This document shows positions 15,323 through 19,763 of a stretch of DNA of 19,763 nucleotides, piece by piece. Position 1 is the stretch's first letter. Each line of letters starts with the position of its first letter. A program made the translations under genes and the position numbers. Source of the DNA: Myxococcota bacterium. Its GTDB lineage: Bacteria; Myxococcota_C; UBA6777. The DNA is taken from positions 1-19,763 of the forward strand of contig CAUJFU010000260.1 of NCBI GenBank assembly GCA_963169055.1. Direction: 5' to 3'. The notes beneath the pieces are model-generated. The model was not told where the DNA came from. It worked only from the letters and a program-made list of their open reading frames with translations, and made no database searches.

Positions 15323-16297
15323 ATGCAATACCGACGGATAGGCGGTTTGGATGCCGAAGTGTCCGTACTTGGCTTTGGTGGGGCTGCCGTGAGTGGTGAA
15401 GGCAAAGGCTATGGCTTTGGAGAGATCCAAGAACAAGCATCTCTCGATCTTTTGCGTGCAGCGCTGGATTTGGGGATCAATCTTTTCGACACCGCTCCGA
15501 TCTATGGTTTTGGCCTTTCTGAGCAACGCATCGGAAAAGCCTTTGTGGGCAATCGCGAAAAAGTCTTTTTGGTGTCCAAATGCGGCGTTGCGTGGGATCG
15601 TGATCAGCGCGTTGGGATCGACAACAGCCCCAAAAAAACCCAAGAAATGCTGCATCAATCTTTGCGCGATCTTCAAACCGATTATATCGACTTGTATTTT
15701 GTGCATTGGCCCGATCCAAACGTCGATATCCGCCGAACGATGGAAGTTCTCGCAAAAGCCCGCCAAGAGCAAAAGATCCGCGCCATCGGTCTTTCGAACA
15801 CATCTCCCAAAGATCTCGCTCGTGCGATGGAGATCGAGCGCGTGGATCTTTTGCAGGGTTCGTTCAATCTTTTCGATGGATACGCACGAGACGTTCTGTT
15901 TCCGCTTGTGGATGAGCATGGGATGGGCTTTATGAGCTACGGCACGCTCGACAAAGGCATCTTGACGGGGCGAGTGACTGCGGATCGCGAAAAGACGGGC
16001 AGCTTCGATGCAAGCGATATCCGTTCGCATGCGCCGTGGTGGAAACAAGCGGATCGCACACTCAAATACAAGGCGATGGATGCCTTGCGGCCCTTGCTCC
16101 AAAAGCACGGACACAGCGGCCTTGAGATGGCGCTTGGATATGTTCTGAGTTTTGCGCAAGTCTCGACAGCGCTTTGTGGCGTGCGTGACCGCCAACAACT
16201 CGAAAGCGCTGTGGCCGCCCTCTCGCATCTTCCTGATGCTGAATTGTTGCAAGAAGCCGAGGATATCGCGTTGGATTGTTTGGGCAAAAAGCGTTAG
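15323..16297 (+). CDS. Aldo/keto reductase
   Basis: The product is 324 residues, the normal length for the family. The catalytic tetrad is present: D56 and Y61 in N-L-F-D-T-A-P-I-Y-G, K86 in L-V-S-K-C-G, and H128 in D-L-Y-F-V-H-W-P. The enzyme would reduce aldehydes or ketones with NAD(P)H in the cytoplasm. The Y-I-D-L-Y-F-V-H-W-P-D-P form and the later R-A-I-G-L-S-N-T-S segment suit the group with oxidoreductases such as YajO/IolS-like proteins; the substrate cannot be told. The start at 15323 has GAGGA eight nt upstream and lies 11 bp after pgsA. The frame itself opens further upstream inside pgsA. It is third in the operon. Confidence 0.92.
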   Translation: MQYRRIGGLDAEVSVLGFGGAAVSGEGKGYGFGEIQEQASLDLLRAALDLGINLFDTAPIYGFGLSEQRIGKAFVGNREKVFLVSKCGVAWDRDQRVGIDNSPKKTQEMLHQSLRDLQTDYIDLYFVHWPDPNVDIRRTMEVLAKARQEQKIRAIGLSNTSPKDLARAMEIERVDLLQGSFNLFDGYARDVLFPLVDEHGMGFMSYGTLDKGILTGRVTADREKTGSFDASDIRSHAPWWKQADRTLKYKAMDALRPLLQKHGHSGLEMALGYVLSFAQVSTALCGVRDRQQLESAVAALSHLPDAELLQEAEDIALDCLGKKR

Positions 16298-16313
16298 GGG
16301 GACGCACATCGAG

Positions 16314-17438
16314 ATGTCCGAAAAATGGGCCATCGAAGAGATCCATCTGAACGCCACCATGGAAGCGACGTTTTGGAGCAATCCTGTCGAAGAATCAGGG
16401 TTTCGCTATCGAGCGACACATCTCGATGGAAAGCGCGCTCCCAAAGTCATTCTTTGCGATGACGAGCGTATCCGCCCCGGGATACCGTGCCTTGTGCGGA
16501 TCAAGCAGATTAAAAAGCACAAGAATCCGAATCACGGGGCCATCGAAGTTGAATTTGTCCGCTTGCTTTCGTTTAAATTAGAGGGCGTCTACCTCGATCC
16601 TGTGATCTCAACCAAACTCCAGATCTTGCTCGAAAGTGGACTCAACATTCTGCTCGATGGCCCACAAGGGAGCGGCAAAACCTCGGTGGCAAGGGCGATT
16701 GCCAAAGCTCTTGGAATGCGTTTTGTGTTCTTTAATTGCAGCGCTGTGATCGAGGCCACCGACTTTTTGGCGACCATCCAAGTTCGCGCTACCGAACAAG
16801 GGCAGCCCGTCACAGACTTTCTGAAAACGGACTTTTTGCGCGCCCTTGAAGAAGCCCACGAACAACCCCAACAGCGCTTCTTGATCTTTCTCGATGAATT
16901 CAACCGCTGCCAAGAAAGCGCACGAAACGCCCTGATGCCCGCCCTCGACACTACCCGCCGCATCTACCACCCGATCAACAACGCTTTCCTCTCGATCCCC
17001 GATAACGTCCAGTTCATCGCAGCCGTCAACCGAGGAAACGAATTCTCCGGTACATTCGGCATCGATGCCGCGCAACTCGATCGGTTTGCTCCGCTACAAA
17101 TGGATTACATGCCCGCCCAAGAGGAAGAGAAACTCTTGTTTGAGCGGCACCCCGAAGTCGAACCCGAAGTGGTCCGACAGATCGTCGAGATCGCCAATCG
17201 TGTCCGTCGTTCCGCAGAACTCAGTATGAACCTTTCTGTCCGCGCCACCGAAGAAGCGTGTATTTATCTCAAACATCCGCTGTTTCAAGATCGCCAATCC
17301 CGCATATTGGCCGAAGTGCTGAAATCTTCTTTTTGTGGGCGTTTTTCGGGGCGTTGGGATGATGTCCACTCCGACGCAGGCGCTGTTTGGGCCACCATCC
17401 AAGATGTCCTACGCATCGAACGCAAAAAAAATCCCTAG
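16314..17438 (+). CDS. AAA+ ATPase (MoxR-like/AAA_5) with N-terminal beta-rich domain
   Basis: The product is 374 residues. An N-terminal segment of about 85 residues looks beta-rich (R-I-R-P-G-I-P-C-L-V-R-I-K-Q-I-K...A-I-E-V-E-F-V-R) and may be an OB- or TRAM-like fold; I do not recognise it. The ATPase core has Walker A G-P-Q-G-S-G-K-T-S (116-124), Walker B F-L-I-F-L-D-E-F-N-R (189-198) and sensor 1 A-A-V-N-R-G-N-E-F-S-G (near 240). The F-S-G-T-F-G-I-D segment and D-R-F are typical of MoxR/CbbQ-type ATPases. ATG 16314 follows a GGGGGA site about 11 nt upstream; earlier in-frame codons lie within the reductase gene. It is last in the operon, 16 bp behind the reductase. No vWA partner is next to it, so its target is unknown. 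Confidence 0.88.
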   Translation: MSEKWAIEEIHLNATMEATFWSNPVEESGFRYRATHLDGKRAPKVILCDDERIRPGIPCLVRIKQIKKHKNPNHGAIEVEFVRLLSFKLEGVYLDPVISTKLQILLESGLNILLDGPQGSGKTSVARAIAKALGMRFVFFNCSAVIEATDFLATIQVRATEQGQPVTDFLKTDFLRALEEAHEQPQQRFLIFLDEFNRCQESARNALMPALDTTRRIYHPINNAFLSIPDNVQFIAAVNRGNEFSGTFGIDAAQLDRFAPLQMDYMPAQEEEKLLFERHPEVEPEVVRQIVEIANRVRRSAELSMNLSVRATEEACIYLKHPLFQDRQSRILAEVLKSSFCGRFSGRWDDVHSDAGAVWATIQDVLRIERKKNP

Positions 17439-17486
17439 CGTAATGTATCAAGCCACACAACGTCTGTTGTCTGAGTTTCGCGGTTC

Positions 17487-17616
17487 GTGTTTGTGGGGCT
17501 CTGCCCCACGCCCCGCAAGGGAGCGCAGCCCCCTTGACCCCGTATCGACGGCGTGGTCGTGCGTTTTTCAAACAAACCACAATGCCGCTTGATCGGGCGC
17601 GAACACGGCTTTTTTT
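17487..17616 (+). repeat. Structured dispersed repeat, copy B
   Basis: This is the plus-strand counterpart of copy A. A GTGGGG-CTCTG-CCCCAC hairpin lies at 17493-17509. It is followed by the GCCCCGC linker, an AAGGGAGC-GCA-GCCCCCTT hairpin (17517-17535, one A-C mismatch) and GACCCCGT. A further GTGGT...ACCAC hairpin spans 17553-17580. GCGCGAACACGGC then leads into seven T. Hairpin order is the same as in copy A while loops differ. Confidence 0.8.
17539..17616 (+). terminator. Terminator-like structure with T7 tract downstream of the AAA+ ATPase operon
   Basis: CCGT and TCG near 17539-17547 can pair with CGA and ACGG at 17600-17608, enclosing the 17553-17580 hairpin. The structure ends in seven T (17610-17616). 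It is weaker than in copy A. It lies about 100-180 bp after the ATPase stop in the sense direction. Confidence 0.4.
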
Positions 17617-17677
17617 CCATCGCGGAACCCCGATGTTGTTTCCGTTCATCCCAAAAGGGCCTTTCTTGTTTCTCTCA

Positions 17678-17789
17678 TACGAAATCCTGTTGTGTGATGA
17701 TGTCCGTTCGATCCCCAATATCCCGATAGACGGGCGGTTCGCGAACCGCCCCAACACCATCCGATAACACAACGGGCGGTTTTCGTATC
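17678..17789. repeat. Imperfect inverted repeat enclosing a REP, upstream of msrB
   Basis: The left arm ATACGAAA..CCTGTTGTGT..GATG (17678-17702) is roughly inverted in the right arm CATC..ACACAAC..GG..TTTCGTAT (17758-17788). The REP at 17732-17751 lies between the arms. The right arm ends just before the msrB ribosome site. Confidence 0.5.
17732..17751. repeat. REP palindrome
   Basis: A perfect 20-bp palindrome GGGCGGTTCGCGAACCGCCC, 55 bp before msrB. It is the only exact copy left of msrB in the window. Confidence 0.9.
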
Positions 17790-17792
17790 ACG

Positions 17793-17803
17793 AAGGAGGT
17801 GAT
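17793..17803 (+). promoter_or_regulatory. Near-perfect Shine-Dalgarno for msrB
   Basis: AAGGAGGTGAT matches the complement of the 16S rRNA 3' end over its whole length. GGAGG ends six nt before the ATG at 17806, which fixes the start. Confidence 0.85.
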
Positions 17804-17805
17804 GT

Positions 17806-18426
17806 ATGGATTCGCGTAATTTGTGGCGTCTCGTCTCGTTGTGTGGTCTGGTGGCTTTGTTGCTATCTGTCGTGTCTCTTCGGGGTGGTTGGCGCAGTCC
17901 TTTGTCGTGGGCTGGCGATCCAAAAGCTCCCTCTCCTACAAACCAAGGACTCAAACATCTCAAAGGAATGACACCCCAACAAATCGCTCGCATGCCGTGG
18001 AAGAAAAAGCCTGAGAATTATTGGAAAAAACATTTGAGCCCGTTGCAGTTCTATGTTTGCCGAAAAGCCGGAACCGAACGACCCTTCACAGGAAAACATC
18101 TCCACAACAAAGAAAAGGGCGTCTTTGTCTGCTCAAGCTGCGGACATCTTCTCTTCGATAGCAAGACCAAGTTTAATTCAGGCACAGGATGGCCCAGTTT
18201 TTATGATGTGTACGACAAACACGCTATCCGAGAAAATGTCGATTCCTCCCACGGCATGATCCGTAAAGAAGTCGTTTGCGCCCGCTGCAACGCACACTTG
18301 GGTCACGTCTTCGATGATGGCCCCAAACTCACCGGACTCCGCTATTGCATCAACTCCGTTTGCCTTGAGCATCGTTCCCATCCATACGCAGCGTCTGTAA
18401 AAGATGCCCATGGAAGACGACCATAG
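17806..18426 (+). CDS. msrB: Peptide-methionine (R)-S-oxide reductase with export signal
   Basis: The product is 206 residues. MsrB reduces methionine-R-sulfoxide in proteins. Seen: P-F-T-G-K near residue 93, zinc ligands C109-x2-C112 and C158-x2-C161, S-G-T-G-W-P-S-F (125-132), [10 protein letters not shown], and the catalytic C181 in R-Y-C-I-N-S. An N-terminal basic residue and a hydrophobic stretch (about 9-25) followed by S-W-A-G-D suggest a cleaved signal peptide, so it acts in the periplasm. No lipobox is seen. Oddities: the position often holding the recycling Cys is T127; C85 (Y-V-C-R-K-A-G-T) or C186, five residues after C181, could substitute (inference). It stands alone between repeat-rich gaps. 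Confidence 0.94.
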   Translation: MDSRNLWRLVSLCGLVALLLSVVSLRGGWRSPLSWAGDPKAPSPTNQGLKHLKGMTPQQIARMPWKKKPENYWKKHLSPLQFYVCRKAGTERPFTGKHLHNKEKGVFVCSSCGHLLFDSKTKFNSGTGWPSFYDVYDKHAIRENVDSSHGMIRKEVVCARCNAHLGHVFDDGPKLTGLRYCINSVCLEHRSHPYAASVKDAHGRRP

Positions 18427-18605
18427 GGAGTCTCACGCTTCGTAAAACACGCAAAGAAAACAAAGTGAAGTGTTGCACGTGTTGCGCAGCAAACCATCCA
18501 CCCCTCACATTTTTGGGGTTGGGCAGGGCGTAAGAGGAGGGCGGTTGGGGATGTCGGTGGTGGATGCCATCGCAGAGGGTGTGCAGAGAAATTAACCCAT
18601 TGTAG

Positions 18606-18625
18606 GGGCGGTTCGCGAACCGCCC
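18606..18625. repeat. REP palindrome
   Basis: Exact GGGCGGTTCGCGAACCGCCC, preceded by TGTAG, the flank shared by copies at 18681 and 19404. Confidence 0.9.
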
Positions 18626-18680
18626 AACAAACGCCGTTTTGGCCTATGTGATCCCGTTGTGAAAATCCCCGATGTTGTAG

Positions 18681-18700
18681 GGGCGGTTCGTGAACCGCCC
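18681..18700. repeat. REP palindrome, one centre change
   Basis: GGGCGGTTCGTGAACCGCCC, a single C-to-T change in the centre. It is preceded by TTGTAG like its neighbour 75 bp to the left. Confidence 0.88.
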
Positions 18701-18702
18701 GT

Positions 18703-18769
18703 GGACGATGTACAAACTGTGGCGGGCGATGTACAAACCACCATGTGTGGGGGGATATACAAATCGCCC
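18703..18769. repeat. Three diverged REP-like units with a GATGTACAAA core
   Basis: GGACGATGTACAAACTGTGG (18703), GGGCGATGTACAAACCACCA (18724) and GGGGGATATACAAATCGCCC (18750) align with the REP along their length. They share a different centre, GAT(G/A)TACAAA instead of GGTTCGCGAA. They are spaced 21 and 26 bp apart. Confidence 0.6.
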
Positions 18770-18802
18770 CACGATGCGAACACATATTCGACGGATTGAT
18801 GC

Positions 18803-18822
18803 GGGCGGTTCGCGAACCGCCC
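18803..18822. repeat. REP palindrome abutting the RAYT stop codon
   Basis: Exact 20-bp REP. The RAYT stop (TAG on the minus strand, 18823-18825) begins at the next base, so the palindrome directly follows the gene's 3' end. Confidence 0.92.
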
Positions 18823-19377
18823 CTACGGGCTGAACAACGCATCTTCTTTCCACCGCGTTGGGTTGGTTTGGATATATTGGCGGATATTGTTTAATTCTCC
18901 GTCATCACGGATGATACGTTCCCAATAATTGCGTTGCCATACCTGCACACCAAGAGTTTGGCGAAATTGGTTGATACGCTTGGTGGAGACGGTTTTGAAT
19001 GCGCCAACCAAGCGACCCAATGTCTTGCGTGTTGTTGTCTCTGTCGTAGAGGCAAGCCTTGAGCCGTTCCTCGATGGAGCGACATGGTCGAGAGCCACCC
19101 CGTTTGCGCTGCCAACAAGGAGAAGGATTCCGTGTAGGTGGTTGGGCATGAGTACCCACTCGTCCAACCTAACATGGTTATAATTTTTTTCTAACCATCC
19201 CCATGACTCGGCAGTTCGCTCGCCGATTTGGTTCAAGCACAAACTGTTGTCCTGAACATCGCCAAATAGGCATTCTCTATTTTGGGTGCAGATCGTGACA
19301 AAGTACGCGCCGTTTTGCGAATAATCGTAACCTTGTAATCGTATCGAGCGACACTGAACCGTTGATGTTCGTATCAT
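18823..19377 (-). CDS. REP-associated tyrosine transposase (RAYT, Y1/HUH)
   Basis: The product is 184 residues. It belongs to the IS200/IS605-like Y1 transposase fold that has become associated with REP palindromes. The HUH pair is H80-L-H82 in V-L-M-P-N-H-L-H-G-I. The C-terminal block R-N-Y-W-E-R-I-I-R-D-D-G-E-L-N-N-I-R-Q-Y-I-Q-T-N-P is typical of RAYTs. The nucleophile is one of its tyrosines, Y151 or Y168; I cannot choose by eye. RAYTs cut single-stranded REP DNA and are thought to spread REPs without moving themselves as ordinary insertion sequences. ATG 19377 has GAGGT six nt upstream. REP palindromes sit immediately after the stop and 27 bp before the start, in opposite orientations. 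The frame is intact, so the gene may be functional. Confidence 0.93.
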   Translation of the reverse strand: MIRTSTVQCRSIRLQGYDYSQNGAYFVTICTQNRECLFGDVQDNSLCLNQIGERTAESWGWLEKNYNHVRLDEWVLMPNHLHGILLLVGSANGVALDHVAPSRNGSRLASTTETTTRKTLGRLVGAFKTVSTKRINQFRQTLGVQVWQRNYWERIIRDDGELNNIRQYIQTNPTRWKEDALFSP

Positions 19378-19403
19378 CCATAACCTCTATTCTGCCGATG
19401 TAG

Positions 19404-19423
19404 GGGCGGGTCGCGAACCGCCC
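19404..19423. repeat. REP palindrome upstream of RAYT, one mismatch
   Basis: GGGCGGGTCGCGAACCGCCC, one base off the consensus, preceded by TGTAG. It ends the other side of the RAYT gene. Confidence 0.88.
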
Positions 19424-19655
19424 CGAAGTGAACCGCCCAGATGTAAACCACCCGAATGCAACAGCCTTGCCGTACGGTTGGAGATTTCATTTTTCTGTTT
19501 CTTGCGGGAAGGCTAGTTCGTTTCGCTTCGAGGATGCAGATGGAAGGTCTGTCTTTTTGGGGTGGAGGGTCTGTGTTTTCTTTGGGCGCGGGTGCTTATA
19601 CGAACTTTTGTGGTTGTGTGATCATTTCTGGTCGGTTCCTAACGCCTCGATATGC
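19424..19655. other. Intergenic region with decayed half-REPs at its left end
   Basis: Immediately after the upstream REP are GTGAACCGCCC (19429-19439) and GTAAACCACCC, about 15 bp apart, resembling the right half of the REP. The remaining roughly 190 bp shows no gene, hairpin or further repeat. An open frame crossing it has no family-like features. Confidence 0.5.
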
Positions 19656-19675
19656 GGGCGGTTCGCGAACCGCCC
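19656..19675. repeat. REP palindrome
   Basis: Exact copy, preceded by GATATGCG and followed by a spacer that recurs in the next unit. Confidence 0.9.
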
Positions 19676-19708
19676 CACGTGATGCGATCACATACCCAAC
19701 GGATATGC

Positions 19709-19728
19709 GGGCGGTTCGCGAACCGCCC
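19709..19728. repeat. REP palindrome
   Basis: Exact copy, 53 bp after the previous one. The start of a third unit (CCCAACGGAAATGCG) reaches the window edge. Confidence 0.9.
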
Positions 19729-19763
19729 CTACATGATGTGATCACAAACCCAACGGAAATGCG

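Larger units (their letters stand above)
17439..17805. other. Intergenic region: structured repeat, REP and inverted repeat before msrB
   Basis: This 367-bp region has no gene. It holds structured repeat copy B (17487-17616), an inverted repeat that encloses a REP palindrome (17678-17789), and the msrB ribosome site. Open frames here are short, share no family resemblance and overlap the repeats. Confidence 0.8.
18427..18822. other. Intergenic REP cluster between msrB and the RAYT gene
   Basis: The first 170 bp show nothing recognisable. The remainder is a run of REP palindromes and diverged REP-like units, listed separately. The reading frames across it are artefacts of the repeats. Confidence 0.8.

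Noticed and set aside
19428-19682. Plus-strand frame of 84 codons
   Set aside because: It runs through half-REPs and a complete REP and has no ribosome site or protein-like pattern.
18601-19763. Regularly spaced palindromes resembling a CRISPR array
   Set aside because: The spacers are conserved rather than unique, spacing is irregular, no cas genes are present, and a RAYT gene explains the palindromes.

Overview
The window looks like the chromosome of a Gram-negative bacterium with mid-to-high GC content. A MoxR/vWA ternary-type locus, a TPR-AIM24 protein and REP/RAYT repeats together hint at a Myxococcota or other delta-type lineage. That is an inference from gene content; no rRNA or other marker settles it. 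No tRNA, rRNA or CRISPR array was seen.

Layout, left to right. Positions 1-203 (minus) hold the 5' end of a Pol-beta-superfamily nucleotidyltransferase that runs off the window. A DUF1641-type helical protein (383-1096, plus) diverges from it. From 1158 to 9180 six minus-strand genes follow one another. In transcription order they are: a glycosyltransferase with a long helical N-terminal extension, an unrecognised protein (6565 to about 7605), a large multidomain protein (4486-6492), a MoxR-type AAA+ ATPase (3439-4401), a vWA-type protein with a degenerate metal site (1713-3380), and a small coiled-coil protein (1158-1685). The last four, and perhaps the unrecognised one, form what I read as a MoxR-vWA ternary system. 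This class is known from comparative genomics and is proposed to act in biological conflict or stress. The two large partner proteins could not be placed in a named family by eye.

Upstream on the same strand are a NahK-like APH-fold kinase (9338-10375) and a DmdC-like acyl-CoA dehydrogenase (10615-12486), separated by a repeat-rich gap. From 12874 to 17438 a tight plus-strand operon with gaps of 11-16 bp encodes TPR-AIM24, PgsA, an aldo/keto reductase and a second AAA+ ATPase with an unusual N-terminal domain. A periplasmic-type MsrB follows at 17806-18426. The right end is a REP territory: a RAYT transposase (18823-19377) is bracketed by GGGCGGTTCGCGAACCGCCC palindromes, and further REP copies continue past the window edge.

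The most interesting non-coding observation is a pair of about 130-bp structured repeats (10458-10590 minus, 17487-17616 plus). Each has the same order of hairpins and ends in a terminator-like stem plus seven T, and each lies downstream of an operon in the sense orientation. One copy is also framed by perfect 18-bp inverted repeats, like a miniature mobile element.
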